A stretch of DNA of 64,000 nucleotides from PALSA-911 sp963839645 (GTDB taxonomy: Bacteria; Pseudomonadota; Alphaproteobacteria; Acetobacterales; Acetobacteraceae): assembly GCA_963839645.1 (NCBI GenBank), contig CAWIVZ010000004.1, positions 1 to 64,000 of the forward strand, given 5' to 3'. The notes beneath the pieces are model-generated. The model was not told where the DNA came from and made no database searches. It worked only from the letters and a program-made list of their open reading frames with translations. Shown piece by piece: positions 28,797 to 38,472 of this stretch. A program made the translations under genes and the position numbers. The number at the start of each line of letters is the position of its first letter. Position 1 is the stretch's first letter.

Positions 28797-28940
28797 GTTC
28801 GGTCTCCCAGGAAATCACGGTCGGAGCTTGCAAACCGCGATGATATGCTGCACTGCAATATCGTCGCGATCAAGACGTCGTTCCGTGACGATTTTCCGGA
28901 TACGATGGATCGCGGATCACGACGGATTTCAGGAGCCAGG

Positions 28941-30001
28941 ATGTCGTCTTCCAAGGCAGCGCGCAAGAACCCGCCGGATGACCGGCGCGAGACCGTTCTG
29001 ATCGATCTTGCGCTGCAAGGCGGCGGTTCGCACGGGGCATTTACCTGGGGGGTGATGGACCGGCTGCTGGAAGAGCCCTGGCTACAGATCGATGGCATTT
29101 CCGGGACCTCCGCCGGGGCGATGAATGCCGCCGTGCTGGTGGACGGCTATGCCGCCGGCGGCGCCGAAGGCGCGCGTGCCGCGCTGGAGCGCTTCTGGCG
29201 CAAGGTCTCCCGCGCGGCGGCGGGCAGCCCGTTCAAGCGCGGCCCGCTCGATGTGCTGCTGGGCCGGTGGTCGCTCGATCATTCGCCTGTCTATGTCGGC
29301 ATGGATATGCTGTCCCGCGTGTTCTCGCCCTATGACCTGAACCCGGGCGGCAGCAATCCGCTCACCCCCATTCTGGCCGAATGCATCGATTTCGGGCGGC
29401 TGACCCAGGCGCCGATCAAGCTGTTCATAACCGCGACCAACGTGCATTCCGGCAAGGGGCGGGTGTTCCGCAACGCCGAGATCACGCCGGACGTGCTGCT
29501 GGCCTCCGCCTGCCTGCCCACCATGTTCCAGGCGGTCGAGATCGACGGCGAAAGCTATTGGGACGGCGGCTATTCCGGCAATCCGTCGATGGGCCCGCTG
29601 GTGCGCGAATGCACCTCGCAGGACACCATCCTGGTGCAGATCAACCCGATCGAGCGCCCCGAGACGCCGCGCAGCGCGCGCGACATCCTCAACCGGCTGA
29701 ATGAAGTGGCGTTCAACGCGGTTCTGCTGAAGGAACTGCGGATGATGGCCCTGCTGCGGCAGATTTCCGATAGCCGGCTCGCCGGAGATCGCAGATGCTG
29801 GCCAAGATGCGCATGCACCGCATCTCCAGCGAGATGATGACCGATCTCGGCTCGTCCTCGAAGCTCAACGCCGAATGGGCATTCCTGACCCTGCTGCGCG
29901 ACGAGGGGCGCCGCGCGGCCGGCGCCTTCCTGGCCGCGCACGGCGCCGACCTCGGCGTACGTTCCACCTTTGATCTTGAACCTCTGCTGAAGGGTTTGTG
30001 A
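28941..30001 (+). pseudogene. Patatin-like phospholipase (cytoplasmic type), one frame break
   Basis: ATG 28941 after AGGAG. Motifs: LIDLALQGGGSHGAFTWGVMD, nucleophile elbow IDGISGTSAGAMNAAV and the catalytic aspartate in SYWDGGYSGNPSM. The frame changes near 29785; the continuation MLAKMRMHRISSEMMTDLGSSSKLN...DLEPLLKGL gives about 353 residues, matching RssA/PhaZ-related patatins with this C-terminus. No signal peptide. The permease gene starts 5 bp after the stop, so the two are probably cotranscribed. Confidence 0.85.
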
Positions 30002-30005
30002 CCCG

Positions 30006-31448
30006 ATGGGGCTGCTCGGCATCTTTCTCGGATTGGCGCTGCTGCTCGGCATGTCGTTCCGGGGATGGAGCGTGCTGCTGCTCGCCCCGGCCGCGGCGCT
30101 GATCGGCGCGGCCTTCTCCGGCGAGCCGTTGCTCGCGCATCTGACGCAGACCTTCATGGACGGGGCGGCGCGCTTCATCGCCCAGTTCTTCCCGATCTTC
30201 CTGCTCGGCGCGGTGTTCGGGAAATTGATGGAGGACAGCGGCTCGGTGAGCGCGATCGCCGATTTCATGACCAGGAAACTGGGTGAGGAGCGCGCCATCC
30301 TGGCCATCGTGCTGGCCGGCGCGTTCGTGACCTATGGCGGCGTCAGCCTGATGGTCGCGTTCTTCGTCATCGTGCCGATGGCGCAGGCGCTGTTCCGCGC
30401 CGCTTCCATCCCGCTGCGGCTGATGCCGGCGACGATCGCGCTCGGAACCTCCACCTTCACCATGACCGCGCTGCCCGGCACCCCGGCGGTGCAGAACACC
30501 ATCCCGATGCCGTTCTTCGGCACCACGCCGTTCGCGGCCCCCGGTCTCGGCATCCTCGCCTCCGCGATCATGCTCGGCTTCGGCCTGTGGTGGCTCACGC
30601 GCGCCGCGGCGCGCGCCCGCGCCAAAGGCGAGGGCTACAGCGTCGCCGTGGCCGCCCCGATCGACGACGAGTTCCTGCGCGAGCGCGCCAGCACCGCCAC
30701 GTCGTTCGATCCGGCCGAGATCCAGCACGCCAGCCGGCCTGTCGCGCCGCCGCCGATCCTGCTGGCCGCGCTGCCGCTGTTCGTGGTGGTGGCCGTCAAT
30801 CTGTCAATGTCGCTGTTCGTGCTGCCGCGGCTCGATTTTTCCTTCCTTGCGGAAGAACGCTGGGGCGGGACCTCGCTTTCCGCGGTTGCCGGCGTGTGGG
30901 CCGTCGTGCTTGCCCTGGCGGCCGCGACAATCGTCACCATCGTGATCAACCGCGGCCGGCTGCCGACCTTGCGCCAGACCATGGATGCGGGTGCCAATGC
31001 CTCCGTGCTGCCGATCGTCAGCGTCGCCTGCCTGGTCGGGTTCGGCAGCGTCGTCGCGGCCTTGCCGGCGTTCGCCATGGTGCGCGCATGGGTGCTGTCG
31101 GTCGAGGGCGGGCCGCTGGTGTCCCTGGCCTTCGCCACCAACGTGCTGGCTGCGCTGACCGGCTCCGCGTCCGGCGGCCTGACCATTGCGCTGGATGCGC
31201 TGGGCACGACCTATATGCGCCTGGCCGGCGAGGCCGGCATCGATCCGGCGCTGATGCACCGCGTCGCCGTCATCGGATCGGGCACGCTCGACAGCCTGCC
31301 GCACAACGGCGCGGTGGTGACGCTGCTGGCGGTATGCGGCTGCACGCATCGGGAAAGCTATTTCGACATGGTGATGTCAGGGATCGTCGGCCCGATCCTG
31401 GCACTTGTCGCCGTGATCGCCATCGGTGGGGTCGTCGGCTCGTTCTGA
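30006..31448 (+). CDS. GntP-family permease
   Basis: 480 residues, intact, with about 12-14 hydrophobic segments. Family traits include FPIFLLGAVFGKLMEDSGS, GAFVTYGGVSLMVAFFVIVPMA, LPGTPAVQNTIPMPFFGT and the C-terminal GSGTLDSLPHNGAVVTLLAVCG, all matching GntP-type organic-acid:proton symporters (gluconate and hydroxy-acid uptake). Substrate not determinable. Immediately follows the patatin gene. Confidence 0.88.
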   Translation: MGLLGIFLGLALLLGMSFRGWSVLLLAPAAALIGAAFSGEPLLAHLTQTFMDGAARFIAQFFPIFLLGAVFGKLMEDSGSVSAIADFMTRKLGEERAILAIVLAGAFVTYGGVSLMVAFFVIVPMAQALFRAASIPLRLMPATIALGTSTFTMTALPGTPAVQNTIPMPFFGTTPFAAPGLGILASAIMLGFGLWWLTRAAARARAKGEGYSVAVAAPIDDEFLRERASTATSFDPAEIQHASRPVAPPPILLAALPLFVVVAVNLSMSLFVLPRLDFSFLAEERWGGTSLSAVAGVWAVVLALAAATIVTIVINRGRLPTLRQTMDAGANASVLPIVSVACLVGFGSVVAALPAFAMVRAWVLSVEGGPLVSLAFATNVLAALTGSASGGLTIALDALGTTYMRLAGEAGIDPALMHRVAVIGSGTLDSLPHNGAVVTLLAVCGCTHRESYFDMVMSGIVGPILALVAVIAIGGVVGSF

Positions 31449-31523
31449 TGCACGCGTAGCCGCGGCCCGGGCGACGTGGCAGATTGCGCGGACGTTTCCG
31501 CACGCGGCGAAGGCATCCACGCA

Positions 31524-32595
31524 ATGAACAATGGTATCGAGGCGACCGGAACCGGGAGATCCGGTGATCGCGGGCTGGGTGTGCTGCTGGGCGTGCCGCT
31601 CGGCATCTGCACCGCCATCCTGGTTGTCACCGCGCTCTATTTCGCCGGCAAGGTGTTCGCGCCGCTGGCCTTTGCCCTGTTCATCATCGCCATCGTCTGG
31701 CCGCTGCAGGCGGCGTTGCAGGCGCGGCTGCCGAAGCTGCTGGCGCTGGCGGCGAGCATGCTGGCAACCATCGTGGTGCTGGCGGCCTTCCTGTGGACGG
31801 TCTCCTGGGCGTTCAGCCATGTGGGCCGCTATGTGATCGCCGATGCCGCCCGGTTTCAGCTGCTGTACAACGACATGACGGACTGGCTTGAAGGGCACGG
31901 CATCGAGCTCGCCGGCCTCTGGGCGGAGCACTTCAACGTCGGCTGGCTGCTGCGCGGCTTTCAGGGGATCACCAGCCGGGTCAACGGCACGCTGAGCTTC
32001 ACCGTCGTCGTGCTGATCTACGTCATCCTCGGGCTGCTGGAGGTGGATGTGGTCGCGGTCAAGCTGCGCGCGATGACGCGGCGAGGGCGGGCGCGTGCTG
32101 CTGACCGGCAGCGCGCGGACCGCCGCCAAGTTCCGCCGCTACATCCTGGTGCGCAGCCTGATGAGCGTGATGACCGGGCTGCTGGTCTGGGGCTTTATTT
32201 CCCTGCTGGGTCTGCCGCTGGCACAGGAATGGGGCGTGCTCGCGTTCGCGCTGAACTACATCCCGTTCATCGGCCCGCTGGTCGCCACGGTGCTGCCGAC
32301 CGTTTTCGCCGCCGTGCAGTTCGGCACCTGGCAAATGGCGTTGCTGGTGTTCGCCAGTCTCAACGTCATCCAGTTCCTGATCGGCAGCTACCTGGAGCCG
32401 CGGATCGCCGGCAGCGTGCTTTCCATGTCGCCGTTCCTGGTGCTGTTCGCGGTGTTCTTCTGGACCTTCCTGTGGGGCATCGCCGGCGCGTTCATCGGCG
32501 TGCCGATCGTCATCGCGATCCTGACGCTTTGCGAGCAGCACCCGTCCAGCCGTTGGGTGGCGGAACTGCTGGGCGCGCCCAAAGGCGGCGCATGA
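31524..32595 (+). pseudogene. AI-2E-type (PerM) permease, one frame break
   Basis: ATG 31524. Hydrophobic segments of the family appear in order (GVLLGVPLGICTAILVVTALYF, VFAPLAFALFIIAIVWPLQ, ...). After VKLRAMTR the frame changes near 32090 and continues VLLTGSARTAAKFRRYILVRSLMSVMTG, then LNYIPFIGPLVATVLPTVFA and GSYLEPRIAGSVLSMSPFLVLFAVFFW, both typical. About 357 residues rejoined. The family includes autoinducer-2 exporters and cation/proton antiporters. Stop overlaps the next gene start by 4 bp. Confidence 0.85.
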
Positions 32596-34325
32596 CGCCG
32601 CCGATCATCGATCCGCGCGACGGCGACATCGAGGACGATGTCTCCAGCACCAAGCGCCGGTCGATGCTGTCGCTGGCCGGCACCCTGCTGGCCGAGATCA
32701 GCCTGCCGAAACTGGCTTTGACCTGGATGCTGCTGATCGGCTTTCCGGGACTGCTGCTGGGCGCCGCGCCGCTGCTGGTTTCCATGTGGATCGCCGCGGT
32801 GTCGTCCAAGGCCGCGTCGGTGTTCACGGAAATCTGGCCAGCCCTGCTGTTCGGGCCGCTGGTGGCGCTGGGCTGGCTGGGCGGGCGGCGGCTGCTGCGG
32901 CTGGCCGAGAGCAGCTTCTGGTCGCTGAACGCGCTCGCCGTCCAGCCCGCCTACAGCATGATCCGCGAGGGCCTGCGCCACCTGACCGATCGGCTGCTGT
33001 CGGCGCGACTGAGCGAGTCGGGCCTGGCGGGCTTGCGCGCTGGAACCGCCGCCGCCTCCGGGCTGGTCATTTTCGCCGTGGGGGCCGGGCTGATCGCGCT
33101 GGTCTGGCCGGGAACCCGCTGGACCGCCAGCCCGGCGGAACTCGCTGCCCCGCTGCTTCTGCTGCCATTCGTGCTGGCCAACAGCATCGTGCTGATCTGC
33201 GGTTATTTCGCCGCTTTCGCCCTGGTCTGGGGGATCGCCGACACGGCGATGGCGCAGCCGCGCGACCTCAAATCCTTCGACCTTCGGCCGGAAGGCGGGC
33301 GAAGCTGGCGCGTCGCGCATCTGTCGGACATCCACGTGGTGGGCGAGCGCTACGGATTTCGCGTCGAAAGCGGCCGCTCCGGGGCGCGCGGCAACGGTCG
33401 GTTCCGCCAGGCGCTGGCGGTGTTGGACCGGGCGCACGCCGCCAGTCCGCTGGACGCGATCCTGATCACCGGCGATCTGACCGATGCCGGGCGCTCCGCC
33501 GAATGGGCCGAGTTCTTCGCCGCCCTCGGCGACTATCCCGTGCTGGCCGCGCTGGTGGTGGCCGCGCCCGGCAACCACGACGTGAATGTGGTGGACCGGG
33601 CGAGCCCGGCGCGGCTGGAATTGCCGGGCAGCCCGATGAAGCGGATGCGGCAGCTGCGCACGATCTCCGCCCTCGGCGCGCTGCAGGGCACGCGGCTGCG
33701 GGTGGTGGACAGCCGGGCCGGCCGGATCGGCTCCACCCTGGCCGAGGCGTTGGAACCGCATGAAGCCGACATGGCCGCCTTCGCCGATACCGGATCGGCG
33801 CGGCTGGCGCGGTCCCTGTCGGGGGTGTGGCCGGCGGTGTTTCCCATGGTGCTGCCGCCGGACGCCGAGGATGGGCTGGGCATCCTGGTGCTGAACTCCA
33901 ATGCCGAGACGCATTTCTCGTTCACCAACGCGCTCGGGGTGGTGTCGGCGGAGCAGGCCCGCGCGCTGGACATCGCCACGCGGCAATATCCCAACGCCTG
34001 CTGGATCCTGGCCCTGCACCATCACGTCATCGAATATCCCCAGCCCGCCAAGGCGCTGTCCGAACGGATCGGCACGGCGCTGGTCAATGGCAGCTGGTTC
34101 ATCCGCCGGTTGCGGGGCCTGGCGGGCCGTGCGGTGATCCTGCACGGCCATCGGCACGTGGACTGGATCGGCTCCTGCATCGGCCTGCGGATCGTGTCCG
34201 CGCCCTCTCCGGTGATGGGCGGGACGAATGGCCTGCAGACGTATTTCTACATTCACACGCTGGCGATCGGCCAGGACCGGCGGCTCAGGCTGCTTGAACC
34301 GGAGCGGCTCGTTGTTTCCGGGTGA
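32592..34325 (+). CDS. Membrane-anchored metallophosphoesterase
   Basis: 577 residues, intact. The N-terminal 200 or so residues hold about five hydrophobic segments. The C-terminal domain is a calcineurin-like phosphoesterase with the metal ligands in order: VAHLSDIHVVGERYGF, ILITGDLTDAGRSAEW, APGNHDVNVV, ILALHHHVIEYP and VILHGHRHVDWIG. Substrate unknown; cyclic nucleotides, lipids or cell-wall precursors are possible. ATGA overlap with the upstream AI-2E permease means coupled translation, suggesting a joint membrane role. Confidence 0.88.
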   Translation: MTPPIIDPRDGDIEDDVSSTKRRSMLSLAGTLLAEISLPKLALTWMLLIGFPGLLLGAAPLLVSMWIAAVSSKAASVFTEIWPALLFGPLVALGWLGGRRLLRLAESSFWSLNALAVQPAYSMIREGLRHLTDRLLSARLSESGLAGLRAGTAAASGLVIFAVGAGLIALVWPGTRWTASPAELAAPLLLLPFVLANSIVLICGYFAAFALVWGIADTAMAQPRDLKSFDLRPEGGRSWRVAHLSDIHVVGERYGFRVESGRSGARGNGRFRQALAVLDRAHAASPLDAILITGDLTDAGRSAEWAEFFAALGDYPVLAALVVAAPGNHDVNVVDRASPARLELPGSPMKRMRQLRTISALGALQGTRLRVVDSRAGRIGSTLAEALEPHEADMAAFADTGSARLARSLSGVWPAVFPMVLPPDAEDGLGILVLNSNAETHFSFTNALGVVSAEQARALDIATRQYPNACWILALHHHVIEYPQPAKALSERIGTALVNGSWFIRRLRGLAGRAVILHGHRHVDWIGSCIGLRIVSAPSPVMGGTNGLQTYFYIHTLAIGQDRRLRLLEPERLVVSG

Positions 34326-34375
34326 TCATGGCGATGCGCAACGCCGGGCGGTTCCGCGACCCGGCCTCGCTTCCT

Positions 34376-36259
34376 TCACATGACCAACGCCGACCGCTCC
34401 GCCGCCTCGCGGCCCCAGGCGGCCATGGCGTCTTCGTCGAACAGTTCGGTCAGTTTCTTCATCATCGTGCCGCCGAGTTCCTCGGCGTCCACGATCGTCA
34501 CGGCGCGGCGGTAGTAGCGGGTCACGTCGTGGCCGATGCCGATGGCGATCAGTTCGACGATGTCGCGGTTCTCGATGTCGCGGATCACCTCGCGCAGGTG
34601 CTTCTCCAGGTAGTTGCCCGGATTGACCGACAGCGTGCTGTCATCCACCGGCGCGCCGTCGCTGATGACCATCAGGATGCGGCGGTGCTCGGAACGGCCA
34701 GCAGGCGGCGATAGGCCCACAGCAGCGCCTCGCCGTCGATGTTTTCCTTCAGCAGGCCCTCGCGCAGCATCAGGCCGAGGTTCTTGCGCGCGCGACGCCA
34801 GGGCGCGTCGGCGGATTTGTAGACGATGTGGCGCAGATCGTTGAGCCGGCCGGGATTGCGGGGCTTGCCTTCCTGCACCCATTTCTCGCGTGACTGGCCG
34901 CCCTTCCAGGCACGGGTGGTGAAGCCGAGCACTTCCACCTTCACCGCGCAGCGTTCCAGCGTGCGGGCCAGGATGTCGCCGCACATGGCGGCCACGGTGA
35001 TCGGCCGGCCGCGCATGGAGCCGGAATTGTCGATCAGCAGCGTGACGACGGTATCGCGGAAATCGGTGTCGAGCTCGCGCTTGTAGGACAGAGCCAGCAT
35101 CGGGTTGATCACGATGCGCGACAGCCGGCCGGCGTCGAGCATGCCCTTCTTCCAGGTCGAACTCCCAGGCGCGGGTCTGCTGCGCCATCAGCTTGCGCTG
35201 CAGGCGGTTGGCGAGCTTGGAGATCACGCCCTGCAGATGCTGCAACTGCTGGTCCAGCTGCTGGCGCAGCCGGGCGAGTTCCTCGGCGTCGCAGAGGTCC
35301 TCGGCGTCCACTTCCTCGTCGTATTGGCGGGTGAAGGCGCGATAGCCGGCCTCGCTGTCGGCGGGGTTGCGGTCGCGGCGCTGCTGGGGTCCGCCGGGAC
35401 GGTCGTCGCCCTCGGCGGCGGCGGCGTCTTCCTCGGCGTCTTCCGCGCCGTCGTCGTCGGCGGCCTCGCCTTCCATTTCGTCGGGCTGGGCGCCGAGCAT
35501 GGATTCCGCTTCGGACTCGGACTGGCCTTCGCCGTCCTGCGAATTGTCCTGCTGGCCGGACTGTTCGGCGCCGTCCTCGCCTTCCTCGTTGTTGTCGTCG
35601 GGCTCGGCCTCGGATTCCGCCTCGGCCAGGTCCAGCGCCGCGAGCAGCTTGCGGGCGGCGCGGGTGAAGGCGCGCTGGTCGTCCTGGGTGCTGCTCATTT
35701 CGGTCAGCGCGGCCTTGGCGTCGTCGGTCAGGCCGTCGCGCCACAGGTCCAGGATGCGCTGCGCCGGCGCCGGCGGCGGTTCGCCGGACATGCGTTCGCG
35801 CGCCAGCAGCGCCAGCGCCTCGGCGACCGGCAGCTGGTCCTTCCGCGTCATGCGGTCGTAGCCCTCGGCCTCGCATTCCTCGGTCAGCTTGGCGCGCAGA
35901 TTGGCCGACACGCCGGACATGTGCCGCGCGCCGATGGCCTCCACGCGCGCCTGTTCGATGCGCGTCATAGGCGTCTTTCGCCTCGCGCCGGCCGGCATGC
36001 GGGCCTGGTGCACCGCGTCGTCGTGATGGCGCAGGCGCAGCGCCATCGCGTCCGACTGGCCGCGCAGCTTGGCCATCTCGGCGGCCGGCAGCGCGCGGGT
36101 CGGCAGCGGCAGGCGGGCGCGCTTGCCGGCGATGCCGGACGGTCCGGGCTGGAACGCCACCTGCACGTCCGGCCTGCTCCGCGATCGCGCGCAGCGCACC
36201 GGCGGTGGCGCGCTTGAACTCCTCCGCGCGGGCGTTGTCCTTGTTGCCTGACCGCTCAT
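34376..36259 (-). pseudogene. cobT: Aerobic cobaltochelatase subunit CobT, multiple frame breaks
   Basis: Conserved core: VQVAFQPGPSGIAGKRARLPLP, the acidic Glu/Asp-rich middle, and the von Willebrand A/MIDAS domain VTLLIDNSGSMRGRPITVAAM with C-terminal GHDVTRYYRRAVTIVDAEELGG. Frame changes near 36175, 35985, 35965 (compensating pair), 35150 and 34690; rejoined about 628 residues, normal size. CobT works with CobS and CobN to insert cobalt into hydrogenobyrinic acid a,c-diamide. It is downstream of cobS in the standard order. Confidence 0.88.
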
Positions 36260-36300
36260 AGCGTTGTCTCCAGCCTAATCACGTCCCTGGTCAGGACAGC

Positions 36301-37306
36301 CTACTTACGCATGAACCCGCCGGTGGGGATGTCCTCGTTGAAGCAACGCTGGTAGTATTCCGCCACCGTGGTGCGTTCCGCCTCGTCGCATTTGTTCAGG
36401 AAGCTGACGCGGAAGGCGAAGCCGACATCGCCGAAGATGCGCGCGTTCTCGGCCCAGGTGATGACCGTGCGCGGCGACATGACGGTGGAGATATCGCCGT
36501 TGATGAAGCCGGCGCGGGTCAGGTCGGCCAGCGCCACCATGCTTTCCACCGCTTCTTCGTCGCCGGGTCCTTCGGATCCAGGCCCAGCTTGGCGGTGACG
36601 ATCGCCGATTTCCGCGCCGTGCGGCAGGTAGTTCAGCGTGGCGACGATGTTCCAGCGGTCCATCTGGCCCTGATTGATCTGCTGGGTGCCGTGATAGAGG
36701 CCGGTGGTGTCGCCCAGGCCCACCGTGTTGGCGGTGGAGAACAGGCGGAAGGACGGATGCGGGCGGATGACGCGGTTCTGGTCGAGCAGGGTCAGCTTGC
36801 CCTCGACCTCCAGCACGCGCTGGATCACGAACATCACGTCCGGGCGGCCGGCGTCGTATTCGTCGAACACCAGGGCGCAGGCGTGCTGCAGCGCCCAGGG
36901 CAGGATGCCCTCGCGGAATTCGGTGATCTGCTTGCCGTCCTTCAGGACGATGGCGTCCTTGCCGATCAGGTCGATGCGGCTGATGTGGCTGTCCAGGTTG
37001 ACCCGGATGCAGGGCCAGTTCAGGCGCGCGGCCACCTGCTCGATATGGGTCGATTTGCCGGTGCCGTGATAGCCCTGGATCATGACGCGGCGGTTGTGGG
37101 CGAAGCCGGCGAGGATCGCGAGCGTGGTCTCCCGGTCGAACTTGTAGGAGGTGTCGATATCCGGCACGTGTTCCGTGCGGATGGAGAACGCCGGCACCTC
37201 CATGTCGACATCGAGGCCGAAGGTCTCGCGGACCTTCACCGTGGTATCGGGGATATTGATCGCGGAGGTCGGGCCGCGCTTCGGCGATAGCTGTGACGGT
37301 GTTCAT
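36301..37306 (-). pseudogene. cobS: Aerobic cobaltochelatase subunit CobS, three frame breaks
   Basis: AAA+ ATPase of the cobalt-insertion complex. ATG 37306 (MNTVTAIAEARP), frame change near 37268, then TVKVRETFGLDVDMEVPAFSI. Walker A is MIQGYHGTGKSTHIEQ (about residues 75-90) and Walker B ALVFDEYDAGRPDVM. A compensating pair of breaks near 36605 and 36555 garbles about 15 residues around AIVTAKLGLDPKDPATKK. C-terminus RCFNEDIPTGGFMRK. About 335 residues. No cobalamin riboswitch is visible upstream. Confidence 0.9.
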
Positions 37307-37430
37307 AGGCCAGCGTGTCCTGTGTGTTCGATGAAAAATTTAACCACGCCCGCGCCGGGAACGACAAGGTCTCCGCAATTTTCACGCGAACGGGCTGCAT
37401 CCGAACGAGCTTCATGGGCCGGGTCTTGTT

Positions 37431-38034
37431 CTAGCCGGCCGCCTGAAGCCGGGGTTCCGCGGCGAGTTTGGTGCGCACCGCGGCATAGGCGAGGTTGATC
37501 GTCTTCAGCCGCTCTTCCGCCGTCTCGTCGCCGCCATTGGCGTCGGGATGGTGGCGCTTGGCCAGCTCCTTATAGCGCGTCTTGACCTGATCCAGCGTGG
37601 TCGGCCAGCTCAGTCCGAGCGTCGCCATCGGCTCCCGCAAATCGGTCGGCGTCTGCTCGGAAGCACCGCGCCCGCGGGCCGGGCCTTGATTGACGCCGCC
37701 GGCGGCGAGGATATGCAACGGGTCGTGCAGGGCATCCTCGTTCCCAGGCATGACCGGAGCCGAGGCTCCCAAGCGGCCAGCTCGGCCGCTGCCAGGAGGT
37801 GTCGGCGCGCAGCTGCGCCTCGATCTGGCCCGGCGTCATGCCTTTGTAGAAATCCCAGGAGGCGTTGTAGGCGCGCACATGCTCCAGGCAGAACCACCAG
37901 TAATCGTTCAGGGCGGTGCGGGATTTGGGCGCGCGGTATTCCCCCATGCCGCAGCAGGCGGGCATGTCACAGGTCCGACCCGGCGCAGCCGGATCGGGCG
38001 CGTAGGCCCTGGGGCGCGCGTTACGACGGATCAT
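37431..38034 (-). pseudogene. J-domain protein (DnaJ-like), one frame break
   Basis: ATG 38034 (MIRRNARPRAYAPDPAAPGR) leads the alphaproteobacterial N-terminal segment CDMPACCGMGEYRAPKSRTALNDYWWFCLEHVRAYN. The frame changes near 37780, and the C-terminal J-domain is in the second frame: ATLGLSWPTTLDQVKTRYKELAKRHHPDANGGD with the essential HPD motif. About 200 residues rejoined. Co-chaperone expected to stimulate a DnaK-type ATPase. Adjacent to cobS and divergent from bolA, a common alphaproteobacterial arrangement. Confidence 0.88.
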
Positions 38035-38145
38035 GCTGAAGTTATGGCCATCCTACCGCCCGGTTGGCAACAGGGACCGCCTGAAAAAGCGGGCCGCTTG
38101 GAAAAAGCGGTTGGCGTCACCTCCGGGTTGGTCGATATGTGATGC

Positions 38146-38460
38146 ATGCAGCACACTCCTTCAAGTCAAAGCACCCATCCCGGCCGTGCGGCCAGGATCG
38201 AGCGGATCCTGCGCGAGGCCTTCGCGCCCAGCACATTGCTGGTTGTCGATGACAGCGCCAGGCACGCCGGCCATGCCGGTGCCGCCCCGGGCGGGGAGAC
38301 GCATTATTCTGTTCTTATCGTCACTCCGGCCTTCGCGGGGGTTAACCGCGTGGCCCGTTCCCGCGCCGTGCACGATGCGCTGGCGGGCGAGTTCGCCAGC
38401 GGCCTGCACGCCCTGGCGCTGACCCTGCGCACGCCGGAAGAGCAAAGCCGGATCGGCTGA
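38146..38460 (+). CDS. bolA: BolA-family protein
   Basis: 104 residues with the BolA fold: RIERILREAFAPSTLLVVDDSARHAGHAG, THYSVLIVTPAFAGVNRVARSRAVHDAL and the end GLHALALTLRTPEEQ. The conserved histidine of FAGVNRVARSRAVH may bind an Fe-S cluster with a monothiol glutaredoxin. Divergent from the J-domain gene and 12 bp before the M20 peptidase gene. Confidence 0.92.
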   Translation: MQHTPSSQSTHPGRAARIERILREAFAPSTLLVVDDSARHAGHAGAAPGGETHYSVLIVTPAFAGVNRVARSRAVHDALAGEFASGLHALALTLRTPEEQSRIG

Positions 38461-38472
38461 AAGGAGCCCCCG

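Noticed and set aside
37307..37430. Cobalamin riboswitch upstream of cobS
   Set aside because: No B12-box (GCCACTG-like) or characteristic stem pattern in the 124 bp before cobS.
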